A stretch of DNA of 34,638 nt from an uncultured Eubacteriales bacterium (GTDB lineage Bacteria > Bacillota > Clostridia > Lachnospirales > Lachnospiraceae): positions 1 to 34,638 of the forward strand of contig OMVQ01000103.1 in assembly GCA_900314555.1 (NCBI GenBank). The letters run 5' to 3'. Below the pieces are notes generated by a model. The model saw only the letters and a list, made by a program, of their open reading frames with translations. It searched no databases and was not told the DNA's origin. Below, piece by piece: positions 17,128 through 25,845 of this stretch. Made by a program: the position numbers and the translations under genes. How positions within the stretch are numbered: position 1 is the first letter of the stretch; each line of letters starts with the position of its first letter.

Positions 17128-18345
17128 TTAATCTGCTAAATAAAATAATTCTTTTAATTTATTTTCGTCCGGATTAGTTCCTATTACACAGATACGTCCT
17201 GTATAATCAGGGCTTCCCTTTCTAAGTTCATATTCACCCGGAACAAGGTCAAAGTATATCCATTCTCCATTAACATTTGGAAGCATACCTTTTGCTCTTA
17301 AGATAACGCCATATTCGTCTGTATTAGCAAGTTTATCAAGAGCTGTCTTAACCTCTTCTTCAGTATATTTTCTAGGAGTCTCTGTTCCCCAGCTTGTAAA
17401 TACATCATCTGCATGATGGTGATGATGATGTCCGTCATGGTCATGTCCACATCCACATTCTCCGTCGTGATGATGGTGTTCATGTTCATCGTGGTCGTGA
17501 TTGTGTCCGCAGCCACATTCGTCATCATGGTCGTGATGATGATGTTCGTGTTCATCTTCATCGTGGTGTCCACATCCACATTCATCATCATGGTCGTGAT
17601 GATGTTCGTGTTCATCTTCATCGTGATGGTGATGCTCATGCTCATCATGGTCATGTCCACATCCACACTCATCATGGTCATGGTGATGATGTCCACATTC
17701 AGGGCAAACCTCTTCTTCTGCCAATAATTCTTCAGCAAGTGAACCTGATTTCTCCATAGCTGCAAGTATCTGTGAACCATTAATATCCTCCCATGGAGTT
17801 GTAATAATTGTAGCATTAGGATTATGCTCCTTTAATAGGCTGACACATTCTGCCATCTTAGCTTCCGGCATCTTCTGTGAACGGCTGATAACTATAGTTC
17901 CTGCGCTTTCAACCTGATTGTTAAAGAATTCACCGAAGTTCTTCATATACATCTTAGTCTTAAGACCATCTACAACTGCTGTTGTGCTATTAAGTGTTAT
18001 ATCTGCTGTCTCGGATTCCATAACATCTGTTACAGCCTTGATAACATCTGATAATTTACCTACTCCTGATGGCTCAATTATGATTCTGTCAGGTGCATAT
18101 TTATCAATAACCTCTTTAAGTGCTGTACCGAAATCTCCTACTAATGAACAACAGATACAGCCTGAATTCATCTCAGTAATCTGAACGCCTGCATCTTTCA
18201 GGAAACCGCCATCGATACCGATTTCGCCAAACTCATTCTCGATAAGAACAAGTTTCTCACCCTTTAATCCTTCCTCAAGTAATTTCTTTATTAATGTTGT
18301 CTTTCCAGCTCCTAAGAAACCGGAAATAATGTCTATCTTCGTCAT
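17128..18345 (-). CDS. CobW/G3E GTPase metallochaperone with a large His/Cys-rich loop
   Basis: P-loop GTPase of the CobW family (ZNG1/YciC/ZigA type), thought to deliver zinc or another divalent metal to client enzymes. Visible features are Walker A GFLGAGKTT (9-17), the ENEFGEIGID switch, the metal motif CICC (63-66) and IEPSG. The NKxD position reads SRSQ (154-157), so GTP specificity is atypical. Residues 214-311 are a His/Asp/Glu/Cys-rich insert with about 41 His and 10 Cys, including four CGCGH units. The CobW C-terminal domain follows (about 320-405). A good sigma-A promoter and AGGG ribosome site precede the ATG. The CobW name reflects the family, not cobalamin synthesis; no corrin-biosynthesis gene is near. 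Zinc is the likeliest metal, nickel or cobalt are possible. Confidence 0.88.
   Translation of the reverse strand: MTKIDIISGFLGAGKTTLIKKLLEEGLKGEKLVLIENEFGEIGIDGGFLKDAGVQITEMNSGCICCSLVGDFGTALKEVIDKYAPDRIIIEPSGVGKLSDVIKAVTDVMESETADITLNSTTAVVDGLKTKMYMKNFGEFFNNQVESAGTIVISRSQKMPEAKMAECVSLLKEHNPNATIITTPWEDINGSQILAAMEKSGSLAEELLAEEEVCPECGHHHHDHDECGCGHDHDEHEHHHHDEDEHEHHHDHDDECGCGHHDEDEHEHHHHDHDDECGCGHNHDHDEHEHHHHDGECGCGHDHDGHHHHHHADDVFTSWGTETPRKYTEEEVKTALDKLANTDEYGVILRAKGMLPNVNGEWIYFDLVPGEYELRKGSPDYTGRICVIGTNPDENKLKELFYLAD
17413..17706 (-). repeat. tandem coding repeat for the His/Cys-rich metal-binding loop
   Basis: The DNA is built from imperfect units encoding [DG]ECGCGH followed by runs such as HDEHEHHHH, four units of about 20-29 codons. 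It stays in frame throughout. Such a tract can change length by slippage or unequal recombination. Confidence 0.8.
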
Positions 18346-18385
18346 AATATTATGTCCCTCTTTCTATTGATTTTCCGTAACTTTT

Positions 18386-18413
18386 AGTATAACTCTTTCC
18401 TACTCTTTGTCAA
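18386..18413 (-). promoter_or_regulatory. sigma-A promoter of the His-rich cobW gene
   Basis: On the minus strand TTGACA (18413-18408), a 16-base spacer and TATACT (18391-18386), about 40 bases before the start codon. No Zur- or Fur-like palindrome stood out around it. It separates the gene from the fatty-acid cluster upstream. Confidence 0.75.
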
Positions 18414-18507
18414 GTGGGCAGTTTAGCAATATTTATCAATAAACCGATCTGCTTATCCACTGAATTTTTATTATTTTCAATCTTTATTAACACACATTTC
18501 ATATATT

Positions 18508-19302
18508 TTAGAATTTTCTAAATCTCTCATATCTTTCATCCCTTATTTCTACCCTGCCCTTATCACTATAATCCGTAATAAATTCTGTAATACCATCTAT
18601 TAGTTCATTAACAGTTTCTTCCATATTATTAACCGTCATATCTTCACTCTCATTTATTATTCTGTCTATAATATGAAGATTTTTCAAATCATAAGCCGTA
18701 ATCTTCATAACCTCAGCCGCTTCATCAGCTCTTTTTGCATCTTTCCACAAAATAGCTGCAAAACCTTCAGGTGATAGAATTGAATATGTAGCATTTTCAA
18801 GCATAAATATCTTGTTGGCAACGCCTAATGCAAGCGCTCCACCACTGCCACCTTCACCAATAAATATTGATAAAACCGGTACACTTAAATCTGACATTTC
18901 ATATATCGCCCTTGCTATTGCCTCACCCTGACCTCTTTCCTCTGCTTCGATTCCACAATATGCCCCGGGGGTATCTACAAAGCATATGACCGGCTGATTG
19001 AATTTATCTGCCAGTTTCATAAGACGTACAGCCTTTCTATATCCTTCCGGATTAGGCATTCCAAAATTTCTCTTAATATTTTCTTTGGTATTTCGGCCTT
19101 TCTGCTGGCCAATTACCGTCACTTCCCTGCCTTTGAATCTTGCTACGCCTCCAACAACCGCGCTATCATCTCTAAACACTCTGTCTCCATGTAATTCTAA
19201 AAAAGAATCAAATATTTTAGAAATATAATCAAGTGCTGTTGGTCTGTCATTTCTTCTTGAAATCTTAACCTTTTCAATTGCTGATAAAGTATCTTTACTC
19301 AT
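18508..19302 (-). CDS. accA: acetyl-CoA carboxylase carboxyltransferase subunit alpha
   Basis: Alpha half of the carboxyltransferase, which with AccD moves the carboxyl group from biotin to acetyl-CoA to make malonyl-CoA. Crotonase-fold landmarks are [41 protein letters not shown] and [12 protein letters not shown]. At 264 residues it is shorter than the E. coli protein, as in many Clostridia. The ATG at 19302 has GGAGG 6 bases upstream; the frame stays open 14 codons further but without a ribosome site. It is the last gene of the fatty-acid cluster, 25 bases after accD. No terminator was found in the 160 bases after it. Confidence 0.95.
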   Translation of the reverse strand: MSKDTLSAIEKVKISRRNDRPTALDYISKIFDSFLELHGDRVFRDDSAVVGGVARFKGREVTVIGQQKGRNTKENIKRNFGMPNPEGYRKAVRLMKLADKFNQPVICFVDTPGAYCGIEAEERGQGEAIARAIYEMSDLSVPVLSIFIGEGGSGGALALGVANKIFMLENATYSILSPEGFAAILWKDAKRADEAAEVMKITAYDLKNLHIIDRIINESEDMTVNNMEETVNELIDGITEFITDYSDKGRVEIRDERYERFRKF

Positions 19303-19327
19303 ATATGCCTCCATACTACAGTTGCAA

Positions 19328-20209
19328 TTACTGTGTCCATCCAAGTAAATATGCTATTGTTTTCCTTATTTTACGCCTTGTCACAATCATATCCACAAAT
19401 CCATGTTCTAATAGAAATTCCGATGATTGAAATCCTTCAGGAAGCTTTTGTCTTATGGTCTGCTCAATTACTCTTGGTCCTGCAAAACCCGCTAGTGCGC
19501 CCGGTTCTGCTAATATATAATCTCCAAGCATCGCAAAACTTGCCATAACACCGCCTGTTGTCGGATCAGTCAATACTGAAATATATCTAAGGCCTGCGTT
19601 GCTGTGTCTTTTTAATGCCTGTGATGTTTTCTCCATCTGCATTAATGAAACAATTCCCTCTTGCATTCGTGCACCTCCGGAACAACATAAAATCACCACA
19701 GGAAGCTTTTCTACAGTAGCTCTTTCTATCATTTTAGTGATTTTTTCTCCCACATTATGTCCCATGCTTCCCATCATGAAATTTGCTGACATAACAGCAA
19801 TACCTGTCTTAATTCCACATATTTTTCCAAATCCGGTAACAACTGCTTCATCAAGGTCTGTCTTTTTCTTAAGACTTTTTAACTTATCTTCATATCCCGG
19901 AAATTCTAAGGGATTATATATATTAAGATTACTATCCGTCTCTGTAAATGTATTCTCATCAATAAGCATGCTGATTCTTTTTCTCGGTTCTATACGAAAA
20001 TAATTATTGCATTTAGGACAAATATAATAATTTTCAACTATATCATCTGTGCATATAATTTCTCCACATTTATCACACTTTGAAAACAATCCGTCAGGTA
20101 CACTTGGATTCCTTGTCGCATTCTTCTGTCTTTCACTATTTTTAATCTGCTTTCGTTCTTTACCTGTAAGTGTATCCTTCTTAAAAAGCTCTTTAAGCAT
20201 AATTTTCAC
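19328..20209 (-). CDS. accD: acetyl-CoA carboxylase carboxyltransferase subunit beta
   Basis: Beta half of the carboxyltransferase. The N-terminal four-Cys zinc finger (CDKCGE...CPKC, about residues 40-62) is followed by the crotonase fold with [14 protein letters not shown] and [18 protein letters not shown]. The family usually begins at the MLKELF equivalent, which is the ATG at 20200, but GGAG is best spaced (5 bases) from the GTG at 20209, so either could be used. It lies 15 bases after accC and 25 before accA, forming the usual accC-accD-accA order. Confidence 0.95.
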   Translation of the reverse strand: MKIMLKELFKKDTLTGKERKQIKNSERQKNATRNPSVPDGLFSKCDKCGEIICTDDIVENYYICPKCNNYFRIEPRKRISMLIDENTFTETDSNLNIYNPLEFPGYEDKLKSLKKKTDLDEAVVTGFGKICGIKTGIAVMSANFMMGSMGHNVGEKITKMIERATVEKLPVVILCCSGGARMQEGIVSLMQMEKTSQALKRHSNAGLRYISVLTDPTTGGVMASFAMLGDYILAEPGALAGFAGPRVIEQTIRQKLPEGFQSSEFLLEHGFVDMIVTRRKIRKTIAYLLGWTQ

Positions 20210-20224
20210 ACTTTCTCCATTCTA

Positions 20225-21571
20225 TTAACCTATTTTCATCTCATTTTCGATAAATCCGGTATCAAACTTACCACTATCAAATTTGTCATTATTAATAATT
20301 GAATATTGAAAATCCAAATTAGTTGTAACACCATCGATAATCAATTCTCCTAATGCACTTTTCATTTTGCTTATTGCCGAAACTCTGTCTTTATCATATA
20401 CAATCACTTTAGCAATCAACGAATCATACATCGATGGAATTGTATATCCTGAATATAATGCAGTGTCTACTCTTACTCCATTTCCTCCCGGTAAATGTAT
20501 GTCATTAACTGTACCGGGACTTGGCATAAATTTATGCAGGGGATCTTCTGCATTAATTCTACATTCAATTGCATGTCCACTTATATTTATATCATCCTGT
20601 GAAATATCGAGTGTCTTGCCATCAGCAATTCTTATCTGTTGCTTAATCAGGTCAACACCTGTTACCATCTCAGTAACACCATGCTCAACCTGTATTCTGG
20701 TATTCATCTCTATAAAATAATATCTGTCCGTATTATCTAACAGAAACTCTATTGTTCCTGCACTATAATATCCGACAGCCTTAGCAGCTAAAATTGCCTG
20801 TTTTCCCATTTCTTCTCTAAGTCTATCATCTATTGCCGGTGAAGGAGATTCTTCAATAAGTTTCTGATGTTTTCTCTGTACTGAACAATCACGTTCTCCC
20901 AGATGTAAAACATTTCCATGTTTATCTGCAAGAATCTGAAATTCTATATGTCTTGATGAGGCTATATATTTCTCAATATACATAGCATCATCCGAAAAAC
21001 CATTCATTGATTCTGTCTGGGCAGTTTCGAATTTTTCTTCAAATTCTTCAGAGTTATTTACAACTCTCATTCCTTTTCCACCACCACCCGAGCTTGCTTT
21101 TATCATAACGGGATATCCTATACTGTCTGCGATTTTCTTAGCCTCCATCACATCGTATACAGCACCATCAGAACCAGGAATAATAGATACACCTGCTTCT
21201 TTCATAGTCTTTCTTGCCTGTGACTTATTTCCCATCATGTCTATAATATCAGCGGATGGACCAATAAATGTGATATTACATTTCTCACATATCCTTGCAA
21301 ATTTACTGTTTTCGGACAGAAAACCAAATCCGGGATGAATCGCATCTGCACCTGTTGCTATAGTTGCACTGATTATTCTTTCTATATTCAGGTAACTGTC
21401 TGATGCCTTATCTCCACCTATGCAGATAGTTTCGTCTGCTAATTGTGCATGAAGTGAATTTCTGTCAACTTCTGAACATACTGCAACTGTGGCAATCCCC
21501 ATCTCTCTGCATGCCCTGATTATTCTTACGGCTATTTCTCCTCTATTTGCAATCAGAATTTTCTTAAACAC
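20225..21571 (-). CDS. accC: acetyl-CoA carboxylase biotin carboxylase subunit
   Basis: ATP-grasp enzyme that carboxylates the biotin carried by AccB. Landmarks are the start FKKILIANRGEIAVRI, the Gly-rich loop SSGGGGKGMR, HIEFQILAD, RDCSVQRKHQKLIEESPSP and EMNTRIQVEHGVTEM (Gly where Pro is usual). At 448 residues it has normal length. Translation should begin at the GTG at 21571, which has GGAGG 7 bases upstream and gives the family N-terminus; the frame runs on upstream into the end of fabZ without support. It sits 13 bases after fabZ. Confidence 0.96.
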   Translation of the reverse strand: MFKKILIANRGEIAVRIIRACREMGIATVAVCSEVDRNSLHAQLADETICIGGDKASDSYLNIERIISATIATGADAIHPGFGFLSENSKFARICEKCNITFIGPSADIIDMMGNKSQARKTMKEAGVSIIPGSDGAVYDVMEAKKIADSIGYPVMIKASSGGGGKGMRVVNNSEEFEEKFETAQTESMNGFSDDAMYIEKYIASSRHIEFQILADKHGNVLHLGERDCSVQRKHQKLIEESPSPAIDDRLREEMGKQAILAAKAVGYYSAGTIEFLLDNTDRYYFIEMNTRIQVEHGVTEMVTGVDLIKQQIRIADGKTLDISQDDINISGHAIECRINAEDPLHKFMPSPGTVNDIHLPGGNGVRVDTALYSGYTIPSMYDSLIAKVIVYDKDRVSAISKMKSALGELIIDGVTTNLDFQYSIINNDKFDSGKFDTGFIENEMKIG

Positions 21572-21584
21572 AATTTTTCCTCCA

Positions 21585-22007
21585 TTATGATATAACAAAG
21601 GTAAGCTCTGCCTGTGCATATAACTTTTCATCATCATATGCCTTTGCAAATGCTATACCGACAGGTCCTTTTTGTTTAATAAGTTCAACTTCCAAAGTAA
21701 GAACATCTCCAGGCGTTACTTTATTCTTAAATTTTGCCTTGTCGATGCCCCCAAAATATGCTGTTTTACCTGCATATTTCTCCATAGATAAGCAGATTAC
21801 TGCTCCTACCTGTGCTAATGCTTCTATAATAAGTACGCCCGGCATAACAGGTTCATCTTCAAAATGCCCTGTAAAAAATGGTTCATTATATGTAACACAT
21901 TTTCTACCTACTGCTCTTTTTCCGGGCTCAATTTCTATTATTCTGTCTATCAGTAAAAATGGCGACCTATGTGGTAAAATTTTCTTGATTTCTTTTATAT
22001 CTAACAT
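21585..22007 (-). CDS. fabZ: 3-hydroxyacyl-ACP dehydratase FabZ
   Basis: Hot-dog-fold dehydratase that removes water from 3-hydroxyacyl-ACP in the elongation cycle. It has the HRSPFLLIDRI start, the catalytic His48 of TGHFEDEPVMPGV and Glu62 of IIEALAQVGA. The length of 140 residues is standard. It sits between accB and accC with gaps of about 12 bases, as in other Clostridia clusters. No fabA or fabM homologue is visible, so the source of unsaturated fatty acids is not shown. Confidence 0.96.
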   Translation of the reverse strand: MLDIKEIKKILPHRSPFLLIDRIIEIEPGKRAVGRKCVTYNEPFFTGHFEDEPVMPGVLIIEALAQVGAVICLSMEKYAGKTAYFGGIDKAKFKNKVTPGDVLTLEVELIKQKGPVGIAFAKAYDDEKLYAQAELTFVIS

Positions 22008-22019
22008 CTATCTTCCTCT

Positions 22020-22487
22020 TTATTTAATCTTATATAGTAATTGACCATATTCTACAGTCTGTCCATTTGTAACATCAACTGATGCAATTACTCCATCATA
22101 TGGTGATTCAATATCATTCATAATCTTCATTGCCTCAATAATTCCGATAACCTGACCTTTTGTAACTGTGTCACCGACTTTAACAAAAGGCTCTCCTCCT
22201 TCAGTTGCAGAACTATAAAATGTTCCTACAATCGGTGATTTTATCTGGTTAACATTTTCATCACTGATATCCTTTTCACTATCTTTTATATTATCTTTTG
22301 TATTACTTTCAGCACTATATTCTTCAAAGCCTTTATCCGCCTTTTCAAAATTAAAATCTGATTTATTAATCAACACCTTATTTTTAGATTTAATTACTAT
22401 TTTTTCGCCATCTTTTTCATAAGAAAAATAACTTAATTTTCTATCTGATACTTTATCAATAATTGCCAAAATATTATCAACTTCCAT
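22020..22487 (-). CDS. accB: biotin carboxyl carrier protein of acetyl-CoA carboxylase
   Basis: Carrier subunit of acetyl-CoA carboxylase. The C-terminal biotinyl domain contains EAMKIMND with the biotinylated Lys121. The middle (about 50-80) is a charged, flexible linker of Glu, Asp, Ser and Lys, replacing the Pro/Ala linker seen in other species. The N-terminal part (1-45) is the short dimer/partner region. It lies 12 bases before fabZ; a 113-base gap with a weak hairpin separates it from fabF. Confidence 0.94.
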   Translation of the reverse strand: MEVDNILAIIDKVSDRKLSYFSYEKDGEKIVIKSKNKVLINKSDFNFEKADKGFEEYSAESNTKDNIKDSEKDISDENVNQIKSPIVGTFYSSATEGGEPFVKVGDTVTKGQVIGIIEAMKIMNDIESPYDGVIASVDVTNGQTVEYGQLLYKIK

Positions 22488-22552
22488 AATTACCTCATTT
22501 CTGACTCGTCATAAATGCCTTTTATTTTGAATGAAAATATAAGCAGAATTGC

Positions 22553-22583
22553 AAAAGAATACGAATATTATCTAAATTCTTTT
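22553..22583 (-). terminator. weak hairpin in the fabF-accB gap
   Basis: AAAAGAAT pairs with ATTCTTTT around a 15-base loop. The stem is AT-rich and there is no real T tract beyond it on the minus strand. It may modulate readthrough into accB or be chance. Confidence 0.25.
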
Positions 22584-22600
22584 ACATTGTCCTGTCCTCA

Positions 22601-23836
22601 TTATTCCTTGAATTTTTTCACCATAATACTGCCATTATGGCCTCCAAAGCCAAGTGAATTAGACAAAGCATAGTTTACTTTTCTGTCTTTTCTTGCTTCT
22701 TTTGTATAATTCAGATCAAGTTCTTCATCTTCTATCTGGTATCCTGCCGTTTCATGAATATAATCTTCCATAACACTCTTAACACATACTATGAATTCAA
22801 CTGCTCCGGCAGCACCTAGCATATGTCCAATCATTGATTTGGTAGAATTAATATTTATATTATATGCTTCTTTACCGAATGCCTTTTTTATTGCTCTTGT
22901 TTCAAATAAATCATTATGATGTGTACTTGTTCCATGTGCATTTATGTAATCAACCTCGGCTGGTGAAATTCCTGCTTCCTCAATTGCTAAAAGCATTGCT
23001 CTTGCAGCACCTTCACCATCTTCTGCCGGTGAAGTGATATGGTAGGCATCGCATGTTGCTCCATATCCAACGACTTCTGCTAAGATTTCTGCTCCTCTTT
23101 CCCTTGCATGCTCATAAGATTCAAGTACAACAATTCCTGCTCCTTCACCCATAACGAATCCACTTCTTTCCTTATCAAATGGTATAGATGCTCTCTTCTT
23201 ATCTTCAGTAGATGTTAGTGCCGTCAATGCACTGAACCCTCCGATTCCTATTGGCGTTATGGCTGACTCAGTACCTCCACATACCATTACATCCGCTTCT
23301 CCGTACTGGATATATCTCGCTGCATCACCAATACAATGCGTACCTGTTGCACATGCTGTAACAATATTTGTACATTTTCCTTTAAGTCCATATGCAATTG
23401 CAACATTTCCTGCTGCCATATTTGTAATCATCATAGGTACAAACATTGGTGAAATCCTGTTAGGACCTTTCTCTAATAATCTTGTATGCTCTCTTTCCAT
23501 TGCCTGAAGGCTTCCAACTCCCGAACCGACACATACTCCGATTCTGTTCAAATCCTCTTTTTCCAGGGCAAGTCCTGAATTTCTAATTGCTTCGCCTGCT
23601 GCAACTACTGCATATTGACAGAATAATTCCATTCTTCTTGCTGCTTTTTTATCCATGTAATCCTCGGGATTATAGTTCTTAACTTCAGCAGCCAATTTGA
23701 CCTTAAAATCAGTTGTATCAAACTTAGTAATATTTTCTATTCCAACTGTACCTTTTTTTATATTGTTCCAAAATTCGTCAACATTATTTCCAATAGGTGT
23801 AATTGCACCCATACCGGTAACTACTACTCGTTTCAT
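22601..23836 (-). CDS. fabF: beta-ketoacyl-ACP synthase II
   Basis: Condensing enzyme that joins malonyl-ACP to acyl-ACP. The thiolase-fold Cys-His-His triad is complete: Cys162 in TACATGTH, His301 in NAHGTSTHHND and His338 in KSMIGHMLGAAG. The length of 411 residues is typical for FabF/FabB. It follows fabG by about 80 bases and precedes accB. No fabH (KAS III) occurs in the window, so the initiating enzyme must be elsewhere. Confidence 0.96.
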   Translation of the reverse strand: MKRVVVTGMGAITPIGNNVDEFWNNIKKGTVGIENITKFDTTDFKVKLAAEVKNYNPEDYMDKKAARRMELFCQYAVVAAGEAIRNSGLALEKEDLNRIGVCVGSGVGSLQAMEREHTRLLEKGPNRISPMFVPMMITNMAAGNVAIAYGLKGKCTNIVTACATGTHCIGDAARYIQYGEADVMVCGGTESAITPIGIGGFSALTALTSTEDKKRASIPFDKERSGFVMGEGAGIVVLESYEHARERGAEILAEVVGYGATCDAYHITSPAEDGEGAARAMLLAIEEAGISPAEVDYINAHGTSTHHNDLFETRAIKKAFGKEAYNININSTKSMIGHMLGAAGAVEFIVCVKSVMEDYIHETAGYQIEDEELDLNYTKEARKDRKVNYALSNSLGFGGHNGSIMVKKFKE

Positions 23837-23916
23837 TCCTGCCTCCTGTTTTGATGTCTTTTATATGTGAATCAACACATCATCAATATCTATCTCTGAC
23901 TCATTGATTGTTATCG

Positions 23917-24660
23917 TTATAATCCAAGCCCGCCATCTACCATAAGTGTCTGTCCGGTTATATAATCAGACATATCTGATGCTAAGAACAATGCTGCTTT
24001 TGCAATATCTTCCGGTCTTCCAACTCGTTTTGAAGGAATTGTCTTCACTATCTCTTCAACATACTTATCATTTAATACTTTTGTCATGTCAGTCTCTATA
24101 AATCCCGGTGCAATTGCATTTATATTAATTCCTTTCGAACTCATTTCTTTAGCAAAGCTTTTGGTAAGTCCAATTATTCCTGCCTTAGATGCAGAATAAT
24201 TAGCCTGTCCTGCAATACCGTTCACACCTGAAATAGACGAAATATTAATGATTTTTCCCGATTTATTCTTTAGCATATATTTAGTAACATGCTTTATACA
24301 GTTAAATGTTCCTTTCAGATTCGTTCTGATTACATCATCAAATTCTGATTCTGACATTCTAAGAATAAGATTATCTCTTGTAATCCCTGCATTATTAACC
24401 AATATATCAATTTTTCCATATTCTTTTATAATATCATCCATCATTTTTTTAGACATTTCGTAATCTGATATATCTGCCTGATATGGAATCGCTTTTCCAC
24501 CAAATGCTTTAATCTCTTCTACTGTTTCTAATGCTGCCTCCTTAGAACCACAGTAGTTAATTACTACTTTTGCTCCTTGTCTTGCAAATTCCGTTGCAAT
24601 TACTTTTCCTATACCTTTTGCACTACCTGTCACAATGGCTGTTTTATTTTCTAAAAGCAT
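23917..24660 (-). CDS. fabG: 3-oxoacyl-ACP reductase FabG
   Basis: Short-chain dehydrogenase that reduces 3-oxoacyl-ACP with NADPH. It has the nucleotide motif TGSAKGIG (11-18), NNAG (89-92), Ser142 and the catalytic YSASK (Tyr155, Lys159), plus the typical end DYITGQTLMVDGG. The ATG at 24660 has GGAGG 6 bases upstream; the ATG at 24681 lacks one. It lies 100 bases after fabD in an AT-rich gap with no clear element. Confidence 0.96.
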   Translation of the reverse strand: MLLENKTAIVTGSAKGIGKVIATEFARQGAKVVINYCGSKEAALETVEEIKAFGGKAIPYQADISDYEMSKKMMDDIIKEYGKIDILVNNAGITRDNLILRMSESEFDDVIRTNLKGTFNCIKHVTKYMLKNKSGKIINISSISGVNGIAGQANYSASKAGIIGLTKSFAKEMSSKGININAIAPGFIETDMTKVLNDKYVEEIVKTIPSKRVGRPEDIAKAALFLASDMSDYITGQTLMVDGGLGL

Positions 24661-24760
24661 ATGTATCCTCCAAATCTTCATATATTCTATTTAAAATTAT
24701 TAATCTTACAGGTTCCATACTTTTTCATTATATAAACTTAATAAGCTATTTGATTTAATA

Positions 24761-25690
24761 CTATTTTAATTCAATTAATTTTTTCAAATCATTTATGCAG
24801 TTTATATTCATAACCCTAACATTTCTGTCTGTCTTTTTCACAAGACCACTTAATGTTCTTCCCGGTCCAATTTCTATGAATGTGTCCACACCATCAGCAA
24901 TCATATTTCTAACTGACTGTTCAAACATAACTGATGTTGATACCTGTTTCTCAAGTAAATCTTTTATATACTTTATGTCTTTATTTTCATCTATATATAA
25001 TGCATTAACATTTGCAACGTATGGAATTACCGGTTTATCAAATTCAACATTCTCAATATATTTTCTAAGTTCTCTTCCTGCTTCTGTCATCATTTCAGAA
25101 TGAAAAGGACCACTTACTTTAAGCTCAACTACACGTTTTGCTCCAATATCTTTAAGTTTCTGTGCTGCCTCCACAACAGCTTCTCTCTCTCCTGAGATTA
25201 CTAACTGTCCCGGACAGTTATAATTTGCAACCGATACAATTCCTTCTGTTTCTTCACATACATCAGATACAATCTCATTATCCAGACCCAAAACCGCCAT
25301 CATAGTACCCTTTCCATCAGGAACTGCTTCCTGCATAAGTATTCCTCTTTTTCTTATAGTCTTAAGGGCATCTGTGAATTTCATAACACCTGATGCAACT
25401 AAAGCATTGTATTCTCCAAGACTAAGTCCACAACACACATCCGGTTTTATTCCAATTTCAATAACTGCCTTATAGATTGCCATACTGGTTGTAAGAATTG
25501 CTGCCTGTGTATATTCAGTTTCATTTATTAAGTCATTCTCATTAAAGCAGACATTTTTTATATCAAAGTCTAAAATTTCATCTGCTATGTCATATATTTT
25601 TCTGCACTCGTTTAATTCTTCATAAAAATCTTTGCCCATTCCAATATATTGGGCACCCTGTCCCGGAAACATAAAAGCTATTTTACTCAT
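24761..25690 (-). CDS. fabD: malonyl-CoA:ACP transacylase
   Basis: Transfers malonyl from CoA to the acyl carrier protein. It has the start AFMFPGQGAQYIGMG, the nucleophile Ser90 in GLSLGEYNAL and His197 in GPFHSEMM. Length is 309 residues. The ATG at 25690 has GGAG 6 bases upstream. That ribosome site is part of a 14-bp sequence repeated at the end of fabK, 141 bp away, the two copies flanking a set of hairpins. Ancestrally fabD probably began one base after the fabK stop. Confidence 0.95.
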   Translation of the reverse strand: MSKIAFMFPGQGAQYIGMGKDFYEELNECRKIYDIADEILDFDIKNVCFNENDLINETEYTQAAILTTSMAIYKAVIEIGIKPDVCCGLSLGEYNALVASGVMKFTDALKTIRKRGILMQEAVPDGKGTMMAVLGLDNEIVSDVCEETEGIVSVANYNCPGQLVISGEREAVVEAAQKLKDIGAKRVVELKVSGPFHSEMMTEAGRELRKYIENVEFDKPVIPYVANVNALYIDENKDIKYIKDLLEKQVSTSVMFEQSVRNMIADGVDTFIEIGPGRTLSGLVKKTDRNVRVMNINCINDLKKLIELK

Positions 25691-25845
25691 ACTAATCTCC
25701 ATTCTGCAGGCACAATGTGCCGGAAGAATCGCGAGCCAAATATCAGATTTGGCTCTGCGATAAATGCTAAATGTGTCGCCTGCTACACATTTAGCTGTGT
25801 GAAAAATCAGATATCAATCTGTATTTTTCACACTAATCTCCATTC
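25691..25845. repeat. multi-hairpin insertion between fabK and fabD flanked by 14-bp direct repeats
   Basis: The direct repeat ACTAATCTCCATTC occurs at 25691-25704 and 25832-25845. Between them lie four inverted repeats in tandem: 25709-25721 (GGCACA/TGTGCC), 25728-25761 (ATCGC-GAGCCAAAT with ATTTGGCTC-T-GCGAT), 25766-25795 (11-bp arms, GCTAAATGTGT) and 25797-25833 (16-bp stem with one bulge). No ORF is present. The pattern looks like a small mobile or repetitive element that duplicated its target. Confidence 0.65.

Noticed and set aside
17413..17727. plus-strand ORF of 104 codons rich in Met and Val
   Set aside because: It is the antisense reading of the His-rich repeat (CAT/CAC becoming ATG/GTG). 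It has no independent support.
17128..18345. link of the CobW-type genes to cobalamin synthesis and so to the B12 locus
   Set aside because: The CobW name is historical. The His/Cys-rich loop points to zinc handling, no corrin-biosynthesis gene is near, and the genes have their own promoter without a B12 riboswitch.
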